Below are positions 30,150 to 41,183 of a stretch of 64,000 bases of DNA, in pieces. The translations under genes were made by a program, and so were the position numbers. This DNA comes from Microbacterium suwonense. Its GTDB lineage: Bacteria; Actinomycetota; Actinomycetes; Actinomycetales; Microbacteriaceae. The first letter of the stretch is position 1. Each line of letters begins with the position of its first letter. Under the pieces are notes generated by a model. That model worked only from the letters and a program-made list of their open reading frames with translations, was not told where the DNA came from and searched no databases. Location: assembly GCF_030296555.1 (NCBI RefSeq), contig NZ_AP027728.1:558001-622000 (forward strand). The letters run 5' to 3'.

Positions 30150-30530
30150 GAGCCGGCGCCAGCTGGCGCCGCAGAGATCGCAGCGCTCATCGGAATGCCA
30201 GAGGCCGTTGACACCGCGGGCCTCGTCATCACCGGCGAGGGGGCGTATGACGGGCAGTCAGCGGCGGGGAAGGTGCCATCGTTCGTCGAGAACCTGGCAA
30301 CGCGAGCTGGAGTTCCCACGGTCCCCATCGCGGGCCGAATCGACTGCGTAGCGGACACATCAGTCTTCAACGCCGCCGTCTCGCTCAGCGTACTTGCTGG
30401 GAGCGGCGCGGCTTCGCTCGCCGATCCCACGCGGTGGCTTCGTGATGCGGGCAGAGCAGCCTCTCCTCACGGTGATGCTCAGCCGCAGCGGGCAGGCTCC
30501 ACCTGTCAAGCAAAGTGCAAGCGGGAGTAA
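30150..30530 (+). pseudogene. Glycerate kinase remnant, C-terminal piece
   Basis: The frame reads IAALIGMPEAVDTAGLVITG then EGAYDGQSAAGKVPSFVENL, the conserved end of GlxK-type glycerate kinases, followed by SLSVLAGSGAASLADPTRWL. The middle of the gene is missing. The end overlaps the convergent exporter gene. It is a broken gene and not functional as a kinase. Confidence 0.7.
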
Positions 30531-32288
30531 AGTCCGCCGCGGGCGACGAGCTCGTCGTGTGGCCCCGATTCCTCGACACGGCCGTCGGCGATGACCACGA
30601 TACGATCAGCTCGACGCACCGTGGACATGCGATGCGCGACCACCAGCGTGGTCCGTCCCCGCCGAGCGCGGTCGAGTGCGTCGGTGACGCGCGCCTCCGA
30701 TTCGGCGTCGAGGGCGCTGGTCGCCTCGTCGAGGATCAGTATCCGCGGATCGCGGAGAAGTGCGCGCGCAATGGCAAGGCGTTGTCGCTGGCCCCCGACA
30801 GCCCGGACCCTCGTTCGCCGACCAGCGCGTCGAGGCCGGCCTCGTGAGGCTTGAGGAGGTCGAGAGCGTGTGCTTCGCTAAGGGCCGCAATCACGTCGAC
30901 ATCCGTTATCCCGACGGCTCCGTAGGCGACGTTATCGCGGATCGTGCCCGCCAGGAGCACGGTTTCCTGCGGCACGATCGAGATGAAGCGTCGCATCGAG
31001 CGAAGATCCACCTTGGCGATGTCGACTCCGTCGATCAGCACACGTCCGTTCTCCGGGCGGACGAAGCCCAGGATGGTGTTGAGGATGGTCGACTTCCCCG
31101 AACCGGAGGGTCCGACGAAGGCCACGGTCTCTCCCGCCGCGATCTGGAGATCGATGCCGTTCAATGCGCGAGGCCCGTCGTCATACCGCACGATGACACC
31201 CTCGAGCGCGATGTCTCCGCGGAGGGCTTCCACCACGTGTTTGCCCGCGTTGTCCTCGATGTCGAGTTCCTCCGCGACATCCGCGATCGATCTCAGCGCG
31301 TCGAGGCCGCGCGTGAGGATCGGGGCGGCGTTCATCAGCATGACGATCGAGTTGGTCAGCATGCCGAAGTACGTGCTGAGCAGCACGACCTGACCGGGCG
31401 TGATGGAGAGCACGCCGCTGATGGCCAGAGACGCCGATCCGATCAGGCACATCAGCCCCAGCGCCTGGTAGGAGATCCACGACAACGCGCCGAAGCGTCC
31501 GTTGAGCACGTCGAGGTCGCGCCCCGCACGCCGCACCGAGTCGGCACGTTCGGCGACGCGCGCGATGGCGACGTCTTCGAGACCGTGCCCGCGGGTGATC
31601 GGCAGCAGGGCGGCCATCTCCGACACCTGCGCCGACAGGCGCTCGACCTCGTGCCGGAATGCCTCGTTGCGGGCCGAAGCGCGGCGCCGGATGTAGACGA
31701 TGAGGGCTGCGGCGATCGGGATCGTCACGGCGAACACCGCGACGAAGGCCGGCACGTTCAGGGCAGTTATCACGATCGCGCCCACCAGGGTCGCGAGCGC
31801 GGAGATGATCGTCGGGAACAGCTGCGCGAGCATGAGCTCGATGTTCTCGACGTCGCGCACGATCTTGGTCTGCACGACCGACGCGCTCTGACGATTGTGG
31901 AAGCCGATCGAGAGGCGCTGCAGTCGCGCGGCGAGTCCCGTGCGCACGGTGTAGGCGAGCGTGCGTGTGGCGGTGCTCGTAAGGCGCACGACGACCATCT
32001 GGAAGGGGTAGTTCAGCGCTATGAGCGTCGCCGCGAGCGCCCCCACAGCCACACCCGCTCGAGCGGACCGCCGAGCACCACGATGTCGATGATCGCGGCG
32101 GTCACCGGTGGAAGCACCCACACCGGGCTGTCCTTCACAACGAAGGCGAGCACCGCGCCGAGCATGCCGGCGCGATGCGGTCGCAGAAGGCGGAACAGCG
32201 ACCGCAGCGGCTGAGCGCGCCGCACGCTCACGGTCAGCTGCTCCTCCGGGGTGCCCGGCTGGCCCCGCGAGATGGCGTCGTCAGCCAC
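30506..32288 (-). CDS. ABC exporter (fused membrane and ATPase domains), two frame breaks
   Basis: A type IV ABC half-transporter of about 594 residues. A six-helix membrane domain comes first, followed by an ATPase with Walker [10 protein letters not shown], the Q-loop IVPQETVLL, the signature [18 protein letters not shown], Walker B LILDEAT and a VVAHR switch histidine. Frames break at G/C runs at about 32041 and 30793; adding one base at each restores every motif. It starts at GTG 32288, overlaps the kinase gene by eight bases and ends the sugar operon. The substrate is unknown. An exporter in a sugar-uptake operon is unusual. Confidence 0.85.
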
Positions 32289-33198
32289 TGACCGCGATGT
32301 GTGCCGAGAACGGATGCCGCGGGCTCAGCGACGCGAGCGCCTGCGCACCGTCGACGCCTTCACCGCGCGACGGCTCCCAGGTGGCGGCCACGCCGGAGCG
32401 GACGAGTTCGCTCGCGAACGTCGACCTCAGCAGCGACGAGCGGAAGACACCCCCGACGGTGCACACGCGCGCCCCGGGGTCGCCCTCGGCTCCGACGCGG
32501 CGGAGGCCCGTCACGACGCTGCGTGCCAGTTCGGCGGCGGCACGCTCGACGATCGAGACGGCTACCTCGTCACCGGCCTCGGCGTGCTGGCCGGCGAGGC
32601 GAGAGAACGACGCCACGCGGCGCACCCAGTCACGTTCCGCCTGCAGCGAGATGTACGCGTCGGGAAGCGCGGGCCAGACGTCCTCGACAGCCGTCGTCAT
32701 CGACGTCGCGGGTCCACGACCGTCATAGGCCCGCATCACCGCAGTGAGCACCTCGCGTCCGATCCAGAATCCGCTCCCGGCATCGCCCATCGTGTGCCCC
32801 CACCCGTCGACGCGCGCGACATCGTGCCGACCCACCGCGAGGGTCACCACGCCCGTGCCGCTGGCCACGACGGCGCCGCGGGAATCGCCGAGGGCTCCGA
32901 GGAATGCCGTCGTGGAGTCGTGCGCGAGCAGCACACGGTGCAACGAGGTGTCATCGAGCAGCCGGACGAGCGCGCCGGCATCCGCTTCTTTCTCGGTGAG
33001 GCCGGACACTCCCGCGCTGAGCACCTCGGCGCGGATACCCGACAGAGTGAGAGCCGCGCGCGCGACATCGGCCAGCTGAGGCAGCAACGGCTCGCTCGTG
33101 CGGATGCCCGGCAGGTTCTCCTCGAAGACCGCGTCGCCCTCACTCACCCGGACCTTCATGCTGGTCTGGCCGGCGTCGACGGCCAGGACCGCGGTCAT
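32281..33198 (-). CDS. BadF/BadG-type ATPase, N-acetylglucosamine kinase-like sugar kinase
   Basis: A 305-residue ASKHA-fold protein. The N-terminal phosphate-1 motif is LAVDAGQTSMKVRV, the phosphate-2 region is GAVVASGTGVVTLAVG with HTMGDAGSGFWIGRE, and the adenosine motif is VCTVGGVFRSSLL. Close families phosphorylate N-acetylglucosamine or related sugars. In this operon a role in phosphorylating mannose- or hexosamine-type products is likely, but the substrate cannot be read from sequence. ATG 33198 overlaps the preceding stop (ATGA). Confidence 0.8.
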   Translation of the reverse strand: MTAVLAVDAGQTSMKVRVSEGDAVFEENLPGIRTSEPLLPQLADVARAALTLSGIRAEVLSAGVSGLTEKEADAGALVRLLDDTSLHRVLLAHDSTTAFLGALGDSRGAVVASGTGVVTLAVGRHDVARVDGWGHTMGDAGSGFWIGREVLTAVMRAYDGRGPATSMTTAVEDVWPALPDAYISLQAERDWVRRVASFSRLAGQHAEAGDEVAVSIVERAAAELARSVVTGLRRVGAEGDPGARVCTVGGVFRSSLLRSTFASELVRSGVAATWEPSRGEGVDGAQALASLSPRHPFSAHIAVSG

Positions 33199-34150
33199 CG
33201 GCTTCCCGCCGTCGACATCGCCCGGTAGCGCTCGCGCAGCCACTGCCCCGCCGGCTTGCCGTATGGACAGTAGTCATCGTTCCCCGGCGCCTCGTCGAGG
33301 AGTACAGCTCGGCGGGCCAGTCCCAGAGCATGAGGCCGCCCACCCACGGCCGCGCGGCGACGGCATCGAACATGACGCGGTAGTAGTCGAGCTGCTCCTG
33401 ACCGGAAGGGCTCCCCGGCAGGGCCCAGTCGTTGGGCAGCTGCGCCGAGCCGGTCCGCGACGGGCATCCGGCCTCCATGAAGAAGAAGGGCTTGCCCGCG
33501 GCGGCGATCACCGGCTCGATGCGGTCGAGCTGCGTCTCCCACTCGTCGATCGGGTAGTAGCCGCTCGACGAGATCACATCGACGGCATCCCACCACGACA
33601 CGTGGTCTTCCTGATACTTGTCGCAGTTGTATGTGATGAGACCCGAGTACACCTCGCGCACGGCGGAGATCAGACGGCGCCAGTGCGCCTCCTGTCCGTC
33701 TGCGCGCACCATCTCGCACCCGACGCACAACATCGCGCAACCCTCGGCCTCCGCCACGCGCGCGGCGTCGAGAATGAACGCGGAGTACGAGGCGAACCAG
33801 TCGCTCCAGCTGGGCTCCCGCGGCACGTCCCAGTCGAAGAAGCCGATGTGCGCGCGCCACGTGCCGTCGTGGACGTTCACGACCGGTTTCAGACACACCT
33901 TCATGCCGAGCGCGTGGGCCTCACGGATCGCCCACACGATCTCGTCGTCGGTCACGGTGGGCTGCAGGTCGCGGTCGATCGTCGTGGAGAAGGTGCGTTC
34001 CTGCTCAGCGGCAAAAGCGATCGCGGTCCAGGTGACGGCGTGGTCGGCCATGGCGCGCAGGGACGCCGCGGCGGCCGGTGTCGCCCACGTGCCTCGCACG
34101 CCGACCCAGCCCCACGTCATGCCGCAGATCGGCTCGTCGAGGGCGCTCAT
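33195..34150 (-). CDS. GH113-like glycoside hydrolase (TIM barrel), one frame break near the end
   Basis: About 318 residues. The sequence resembles GH113 endo-mannanases: AHALGMKVCLKPVVNVHDG, WFASYSAFILDAARVAEAEG, the acid/base candidate in VGCEMVRADG and the nucleophile candidate in FFFMEAGCPSR, then WDWPAEL. No signal peptide is seen, so it acts inside the cell on imported oligosaccharides. The frame breaks at about 33300; adding a C (TCCTCG to TCCCTCG) restores LYSLDEAPGNDDYCPYGKPA and the end at 33195. ATG 34150 overlaps the GH2 stop. Confidence 0.75.
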
Positions 34151-36673
34151 GCCGACACCAGCTGGTTCGCAGTGCGCAGCACGCGGGGGTCGCGGAGGTC
34201 GTCGGCACCGAGCGATGCACCGTCGTGGCGCACGCGGATCACCACGCTCTCGCCGGGGAGGAGGGTGTGCAGCGCACTGTCGGCCTGGGCGTCGGGTGAC
34301 ACCTTGTCGACGAGGAGCGTCACGTCGCGTGCGAAGGCCCGCGCAGTGACGGTCACCTCGGTCCCTCCCGGTGCCGGCTGCGATACCACCTCGAGATCCT
34401 GCGCGGGCAGCGCGCTGTCCCGCGGCTCGGCGAAGTACCACGTCGCGCGGGCGTCATCGGCATCCGCTACGAGCACCTCCGACCCGGCGTCGCCGACATC
34501 GACGAGCGTGGACGGCAGGACGATCCGCGTCGTGCTGCGCGCCGGGACCGTGAACGGGATCTCGCTGCGCTGCAGTTCGGTGCCGTCGAACCGCACGCGA
34601 CGCGCCCGAAGCACGCCCACCCACTCATCGTCGGTGTCGTTCCCGATCGCGGCAGTCGGCTCGCCCACGGGGCCGAGTGGCTGCACAGTCACCACGCGGG
34701 GGCGAAAGCCGCGGCCAGAGCGTGGAAGAGCGGCTTGACGCGCTCGTCGCCGTCGATCGCGGCCCACGAGGTGACCGGCCAGCAGTCGTTGAGCTGCCAC
34801 ACCACCGCACCGCTGTTGCGCGGTGCGAGCGCGCGGAACCATTCGAGCGCGAAGCGCACGGCGTGGGCCTGGTTCAGCTGCATCGCCCAGTGCCAGGTCT
34901 CCATGTCCTCCGGTACACGGAAGTGCGAGACGAGGCCGGTGGTGAGCTTCACATTGCCCTCCATCGCCTTCTGATGGACGATCATCCCGGGCGACTCCGG
35001 GGTGAGCGGGTCATCGTCGAGCCAGCGGGTGAGCGTGGTCCATGTTGGGGGCGCCTGCCAGCCGAACTCTGCGACGAAGCGGGGTCGGTGATCGCGATAG
35101 GTCAGGTAGTCCTGTCGGTTCCACTGCTCCCACAGGTGCATCGTCCCGTGCTCTTCGGCATTGGGGTGGTGGCCCGTCTGGTGCCCGCCGTCGGCGCCGG
35201 TCGTGAACGGACCTTCCCAGCCTCCGCCGGGGGAGAACGGGCTTCCCGGCGAGTACGGGACGTGCGGGGCGAGCTCTGCGACCACACGGGGGAGGAGGTC
35301 GTAGTAGTAGAACGCGCCCCACGTCTTGCCGTCGAGGCGCTCCTTCCATACCCAGTCCTCGAAGCCCCACAGGTTCTCGTTGTTGCCGGTGAGCAGCACG
35401 AGCGACGGGTGTGACGCAAGTCGGGTCACGTTCTCGCGCGCCTCTGCCTCCACCTCCGACCGCAGCGGCTCCTCTTCCGGATATGCCGCGCACGCGAACA
35501 GGAAGTCCTGCCACACCAGGAGCCCGAGCTCGTCGCAGAGGTCGTAGAAGTCGTCGGACTCGTAGAGGCCGCCACCCCACACTCGGATCAGATTGAGGTT
35601 GGCGTCGAGCGCTTGGTGGAGTCTGCGCTCCAGTCGGGCGCGGTCGACTCGCACGGGGAGCGCGTCGTCGGGTATCCAGTTGACACCCTTCACATAGACG
35701 GGCTGACCATTAACGACCAGAGTGAACGGCGTGCCCGCGTCGTCCGGCTCGACGTCCCAGTACACGTCGCGGAAGCCGACGCGGCGTGTCGTGCGGTCCA
35801 GGTTGCCGGCAGCGTCGTCCAGCGCCACGACCAGGTCGTAGCGGGGCTGCGCGCCATAGCCGACCGGCCACCACCGCTCGACCCGTCCGAGATCGAGGTG
35901 GACGCCGAGACGGTCGCCATCGACTGCGGCGACAGCCATGGACGCATCGTCGGCGTCCACCTCAGGCTCGCCCATGGAGAGTCGGACGAGCAGTTCGGAG
36001 GTGTCGCATCCGGGGGCGCGTTCGATGAGTCCCTCGACGTGCACCGCACCGCCGGGACCGTGTGCATCGGGGGTCGCCGTGACCCGCACCTCGTGGAGCC
36101 GAGCTGTCGACCAGGACTCGAGCCTCACGCCTTTCCACAATCCCGAGGTGAAGGTCGCTACGCCCCAGTCCCAGCCGAAGTTGCACGCCGACTTGCGGAT
36201 GGCCTCGTACGGCAGCGGGTACGGTCGGGGGCGTGCCCCGAGCGCGAGGCTCTGCGCATTGGCATACGGCACGGGCGCGCGAAAGCGGACCTCCAGGCTG
36301 TTATCGCCATCGCGGAGGGCCTGACCGACGTCGAATCGGTACGACCGATGCTGGTTCGCAACGGTACCCAGCACCGTTCCGTTGAGCACGATCTCCGCGA
36401 CGGTGTCGATCCCCTCGAAGACGAGGTCGTGGCGCTGCTCGCCGTCGGGCGACCAGGCGAAGCGGGTGCGGTACGTCCAGTCGACCCGGCCGATCCAGGC
36501 GACGAGAGCTTCGTTCTCGCCGCGGTAGGGGTCGGGGATCAGTCCCTGTGCGAGCAGATCGACGTGCACGGTGCCCGGCACCGTCGCCTCGACCTGGATG
36601 CCGGCGAGGTGCGGGGGACGGGGCCTGCGGCGGCGTGGAAAGTCCAGCCGTCGTGGAGGGCGAGGGAGATCAC
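34147..36673 (-). CDS. Beta-mannosidase-type GH2 glycoside hydrolase, two frame breaks
   Basis: About 842 residues. A jelly-roll N-terminal domain contains VPGTVHVDLLAQGLIPDPYR and SACNFGWDWGV, hallmarks of the beta-mannosidase branch. The TIM barrel has IRVWGGGLYESDDFYD, the acid/base Glu in TGNNENLWG and the nucleophile Glu in FVAEFGWQ. C-terminal beta domains follow. Frames break at C runs at 36613-36617 and 34698-34702; one added base at each gives one protein from GTG 36673. No signal peptide: it cleaves terminal mannose from oligosaccharides in the cytoplasm. The start overlaps the permease stop. Confidence 0.88.
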
Positions 36674-37548
36674 TTGACTGCTCCAGAGGTCATTCCGCGG
36701 TAGATGAACCGCTGCAGGAGAACGAACGCGACGAGGGTGGGGATGATGACGAGGATGGTGCCGGCGGCGATGATCTCCCAGTGAGCCCCGAACGGTCCCT
36801 TGAATCGGAACAGCGAGGTGGAGATCGTGCCCTCCGACGGCCAGTAGAGGAACGGGAGGTAGAACTCGTTGTAGATCGCGATGCCCTTGATGATCACGAC
36901 GGTGGCGATGGCAGGCCGCAGCAGCGGCAGGATGATCCGCCAGTAGATGGTCCAGCGGTTCGCCCCATCGATCATCGCCGCCTCGTCGAGTGACGTCGGG
37001 ATCGACTGCATGAACTGGATGAAGATGTAGATCGAGATGATGTCGGTGCCGAGGAACAGCAGGATCAGCGCCGCCATCGAGTTATAGAGGCCCAATCCGT
37101 TGATGATCTGGAACGTCGCGACCTGACTGGTCACTCCCGGGACGAGGGTGGCCACCAGGAACAGGCCGACGACGAGGGTGCGACCACGGAACTGGAAGCG
37201 GTCGATCGCATAGGCCGCCATCGTTCCGATGAGGATCGTCCCCGCCAACGAGATGACGAGGATGATGGACGTGTTGATGAACCCTTCGACCATCCCGCCC
37301 TTCTCGAACGCCTCGATGTAGTTGTCGAAGTTGAACCAGCTCGCCGGCAGATCGAAGGGGCCGGACTGGCCGAACTCCACCGAGGACTTGAAGCTGGCGA
37401 TGAAGAGCACGCTCAGCGGGATGACGGCGACGACCACGCCGAGAAGGAGGGAGCCGTACTTCGTGGTGCCGGCGGCAGCGCGGCCGAGGCGGATGCGAGC
37501 ATCGGTCTTGGCGCGCCCCGGAGTGCCGCGATGTGCAGTGGTGGTCAT
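36670..37548 (-). CDS. Sugar ABC transporter permease (MalG/AraQ type)
   Basis: A 292-residue CUT1-type membrane permease. Six membrane segments are visible, starting with LLLGVVVAVIPLSVLFIASF. The cytoplasmic EAA loop that contacts the ATPase is SLDEAAMIDGANRWTIYWRI. ATG 37548 (MTTTAHRG) overlaps the stop of the partner permease; a longer frame up to 37980 is only read-through on that gene. No MsiK-like ATPase is encoded here, so a shared ATPase elsewhere is presumably used. Confidence 0.93.
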   Translation of the reverse strand: MTTTAHRGTPGRAKTDARIRLGRAAAGTTKYGSLLLGVVVAVIPLSVLFIASFKSSVEFGQSGPFDLPASWFNFDNYIEAFEKGGMVEGFINTSIILVISLAGTILIGTMAAYAIDRFQFRGRTLVVGLFLVATLVPGVTSQVATFQIINGLGLYNSMAALILLFLGTDIISIYIFIQFMQSIPTSLDEAAMIDGANRWTIYWRIILPLLRPAIATVVIIKGIAIYNEFYLPFLYWPSEGTISTSLFRFKGPFGAHWEIIAAGTILVIIPTLVAFVLLQRFIYRGMTSGAVK

Positions 37549-38527
37549 GTCAGGTCGACCTTCTCGTCGGGGAAGACTTTGCGCTGGACCCAGGTGACAA
37601 CGAGCACGATCACCAGCAGCACCACCGCCATGGCGGATGCGAGTCCCACCTGCCGGAATGTGAAGGCGGTCTGCAGCGTCTGAATCACGAAGGTGGAGGT
37701 GCCGTTGGCGCCGCCGGTCATGATGAACGGGATCTCGAAGACGGATAGGCTGCCCGAGATCGCGAGGATGAAGCTGAGCCCGATGATGCGGCGGATCCCG
37801 GGGAAGGTGAGCGCCCAGAACTGCTGCCACTTGCTGGCGCCGTCGATCTCTGCCGCCTCGTAGAGTTCGCTCGGGATCGACTGGATCGCTCCGAGGAAGA
37901 GCACGAAGTTGAGCCCGGTGTAACGCCATACGCTCGTCGCGGCCAAGGAGTAGTTGGCGATGTCGGGGTCGCCCAGCCACAGCGGGGTCTCAGCCACTCC
38001 GAACCAGCCCAGGACCGTGTCGAGTGTTCCTCCTGGCTGGAACAGGTAGAGGAAGACGAACCCGATCGCCACCCCGTTGATGAGGTAGGGGAAGAACAGC
38101 ACGCCGCGGAAGAAGTTCGAGAACCACGTGCGCGTGGAGAGCAGCGCCGCGAAGTAGAGGGCGATCGCCATCTGCACGAATGCTCCGGCGAAGTAGTAGA
38201 TGCTGACGAAGAAGACGCCGAAGATCTGCGGGTTGGTGAACACCTGCACGTAGTTGTCGGCGCCCACGAAGTCATCGACCGGGCCGATGCCGCGCCACTC
38301 ATGGAAGCTGTACCAGATCATGTTGGCGGCGGGCAGGTAGGTGAGCAGGAGCAGGAGGCCGACTGCGGCGAGGAGGAAGAGGTACGGGGTCGACCTGCGA
38401 AGAAGGCCGCGGCTTGCGGGAGCGCCGGACCCGGCGCCGAGGACGCGACGAGGGCGGCGCCGGCCCGACGTCGAAGGGACCGCAGGGGAGGCCTGAGCCA
38501 GCGGCGCGTCGGTCAGGGGGTGGTCAT
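37545..38527 (-). CDS. Sugar ABC transporter permease (MalF/UgpA type), frame break near start
   Basis: About 327 residues. The EAA loop is ELYEAAEIDGASKWQQFWAL, with six membrane segments and a C-terminal end EKVDLT. The open frame begins at an internal ATG at 38321, but the first membrane helix (YLFLLAAVGLLLLLTYLPAA) and a basic N-terminus lie upstream. Adding a C in the run at 38516-38520 links them to ATG 38527, which has AAGGAG nearby. It forms the membrane channel with the next permease. Confidence 0.88.
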
Positions 38528-38591
38528 TTCATACTCCTTGGCTGATTCTGGGCCGGGGCGGGTGCCCCGGCCCAGAAGGCATGCGATCCGA

Positions 38592-39904
38592 TCAGCCGAC
38601 CTGGGTGATCGTGTCGGCCCAGCGCTTGTTGAGCTCGTCGAAGTACGACTGCTTGTCGCCGTCGGCCGCGCCGCGAGCGATGTCGATGAGCTTCTGGCGG
38701 TAGATGTTCGCCCAGATGTCGATCTGCGACTTCTCGGCGATCGTGTTGAACAGCGCTTCCTTGCCAGCGGGTGCGGCGTTGAGCTCGATCAGCTCCACAC
38801 CGTTGTCGCTCAGACCGGAGAGGTTGTCGGGAAGGTCCTTGCTCAGCAGCGCCGAAACCATCCCCTGCGTGTCGGTGAAGCCCGAGTCCTCGATCAGAAA
38901 GTCGATCCACGCCCGTGCGGCCGCCTTGACGTTCGAGTTCACGTTGATGCCGAGGTTGTAGTCGCCTCCCACGACGGCGTATTGCGTGCCGTCCGCGCCC
39001 GTGGCGGGGAAGGTCATGTAGCCGACCGTGGACGGGTCGACTCCGTTGTCGTCGGCGGCCGCCTGGAGCTGGGAGATGGCCCAGGATCCGAGGGCCATGG
39101 TGGCGATCTTGCCGGTGGCGAAGTCGACCTTCGACTGCTCCCAGTTCGTGGTCAGCGGGTCGGTTTCCGTCAGGCCGGCGGCGACGGTTTCGTAGATCAG
39201 CGAGTCGATGGCGTAGATGTCGTTGCCTTCAGTCCACGGCGCGGCGTTCTCCGCCATCGTGTTCACCGCGTCGGCATCGCCGGTTACAGCACCGAGATTG
39301 CCGGACCACTGACTGAGCGGCCAGCCGTCCTTGTAGTTGGTGTACATCGGAATGGCGTCCGTCTTGTCCTTGATCGCGGTGAGCGCCGTGAGCCATTCGG
39401 ACTCGGTCCGGGGAGCGTGGTGACGCCCGCCTCTTCGAAGACCTTGGTGTTGTAGACGATCCCGTTTGCGTTGCCGCCGAGCGCGAGGCCGTACTGGGTG
39501 CCGTCGAAGCTCTTCGGCGCCAGGAAGCGGTAGTCGGCCTCGAAGTCCGAGGTCTTGCCCAACGGCTCGAAGTAATCCGCGAACTGATCGGGCAGGACAC
39601 TGTTCGGGATACCGAGCACGTCGCCGTAGTTCTTGGTGCTCAGACGCGTGGTGAGCTCACCCTCGTAGTCGGTGATGCCCTCAAACTTCACGCTGGCGTC
39701 GGGGTACTTGGCGGTGAACTCTTTCGCGTATTCATCGAATGTCCCGTCCTGGACGAGGTCGGTGCGCCACGTGACGAAGGTGACTTCGCCGGACACGGCC
39801 TCGGAGTCGCCGCTGGGTGTGGGGCTCGTTCCGCCGGCGCAGCCGGCGAGCGCAACGCCGGTAAGCGCGAGCATCGCGATCCCGGTGAGTGCCTTCTTTG
39901 ACAT
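38592..39904 (-). CDS. Extracellular sugar-binding lipoprotein, one frame break
   Basis: A solute-binding protein of the CUT1 type, about 437 residues. The signal peptide ends with the lipobox LAGC (Cys21 or so, MSKKALTGIAMLALTG upstream), so it is anchored outside the membrane by a lipid. VTFVTWRTDLVQDGTFDEYA and the MYTNYKDGWPL ... MALGSWA segments are typical. The frame breaks at about 39413; adding one C gives LPRTESEWLTALTAIKDKTD and joins both halves. It is the first gene of the operon and divergent from the LacI gene. The ligand is probably a manno-oligosaccharide, inferred from the operon. Confidence 0.88.
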
Positions 39905-39967
39905 CGGGTCCTTCTCTCTGTGTGTGTTCGCCCTTGAACGGTCGCCGCCGCGTCGCGGGATGGGATT

Positions 39968-39990
39968 GCACGGCTCACGCTAAGCCGTGC
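39968..39990. promoter_or_regulatory. Inverted repeat in the operon promoter region (possible LacI operator)
   Basis: GCACGGCT at 39968-39975 and AGCCGTGC at 39983-39990 form a perfect 8-bp inverted repeat with a 7-bp spacer. On the minus strand it overlaps a possible promoter, TTGCGA-17 bp-TAGCGT. TTGACA is also present further upstream. Position between the SBP gene and the divergent LacI gene suggests an operator. Confidence 0.5.
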
Positions 39991-40157
39991 GTGAAGGAAT
40001 CGCAAGCACAAATGTCAACGATGTCTTTCGCTGTCCGAACCGACATTGATTGAACAAAAAAACGATCTACCTGGGATTATTCGACCACCTGTGCTGCTTA
40101 GGGGTTGCGAGATGTCTGCGAAATGTCTATCGTCGGTCATCGGCAGAATGGAGCACT

Positions 40158-41183
40158 ATGGCTATCCAATCGAGAGCGACCGTCGAGGATGTCGCCCGAC
40201 TGGCTGGCGTGAGCGCGAAGACGGTTTCGAGGGTGTTTGCTCAGCGGGAGCTGGTCGCGGCGGAAACCGTCGAGCGGGTGCTCGCAGCAGCGAAGCGGCT
40301 CCGATTCCGACCAAACACTCTCGCCAGAGGTCTGCGCCGCGGTGGCGGCACGAACGTCGTCGGCTTCATCATGGGAGAGCTGAGCAACCCGTTCTACTAC
40401 AAGGTCGCCTCCGGAATCGAGAAGGAACTGGCGGCCCACGGCTACAGCCTGGTCGTCGCCACTACGGATGACACCGCCGAGGGCGAGGAACGGGTCGCGG
40501 ACACCCTCCTCGCGCAACGGATCGGCGCACTGCTTCTGATCCCTGTCGGCGATGATCAGTCGTATCTGGAAGGGGAGCGACAGCTGGGCACCCCGGTCAT
40601 CACCATCGACCGCCCCGCTCGAAACCTCGCGGCAGACGCAGTCGTCCTCGACAACCGATCGATAGTGAGGGAAGCGACGTCGCGACTGTTGGCCCGCGGC
40701 CACACGAGGATCGCATACGCGTGCAACCCGGCCTCGGTGTACACCCAGGACGAGCGCCTCGGCGGCTACCGCGAAGCCATGCACGCGGCGGGGATCGCCA
40801 ACACCGAGCCCTGGGAGGTGCGCCGCGACGATTTGGACCTCCCGGCGGCTGAACTCATCCACGAGCTCATGGCCCGACGCGAACCCCCGACAGCGATCAT
40901 CGCGGGAAACAACCGGATGACGGTTGGGGTTCTGCGAGCTCTGGCCGGCACTGCTCGGGCAGACCGAACAGCTCTGGTGGGGTTCGACGACTTCGACACC
41001 GCGGACGTGTTGGGCGTCACGGTGATCTCGTACCAGCCAGAAGAACTGGGCCGACGTGCGGCACAGCTGGCGCTCGCGCGCATGGCCGATCCGGGCGGGT
41101 TCATCCGTCAGGAGACGCTACCCACGTGGATCGTCGAGCGGGGAAGTGGCGAGCGCCCGCCCGCCGATCTCGAAACCGCTTAG
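40158..41183 (+). CDS. LacI-family transcriptional regulator
   Basis: A 341-residue repressor. The N-terminal HTH (ATVEDVARLAGVSAKTVSRV) and hinge helix (RPNTLARGLRRG) are followed by a periplasmic-binding-type sensor domain (VVGFIMGELSNPFYYKVASG, ALVGFDDFDTADVLG). ATG 40158 precedes the conserved HTH and has GGAG upstream; the frame from 40050 adds unrelated residues. Divergent from the sugar operon, it most likely represses it until an imported sugar binds. It converges with the esterase gene, sharing the TTAG at the ends. Confidence 0.93.
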   Translation: MAIQSRATVEDVARLAGVSAKTVSRVFAQRELVAAETVERVLAAAKRLRFRPNTLARGLRRGGGTNVVGFIMGELSNPFYYKVASGIEKELAAHGYSLVVATTDDTAEGEERVADTLLAQRIGALLLIPVGDDQSYLEGERQLGTPVITIDRPARNLAADAVVLDNRSIVREATSRLLARGHTRIAYACNPASVYTQDERLGGYREAMHAAGIANTEPWEVRRDDLDLPAAELIHELMARREPPTAIIAGNNRMTVGVLRALAGTARADRTALVGFDDFDTADVLGVTVISYQPEELGRRAAQLALARMADPGGFIRQETLPTWIVERGSGERPPADLETA

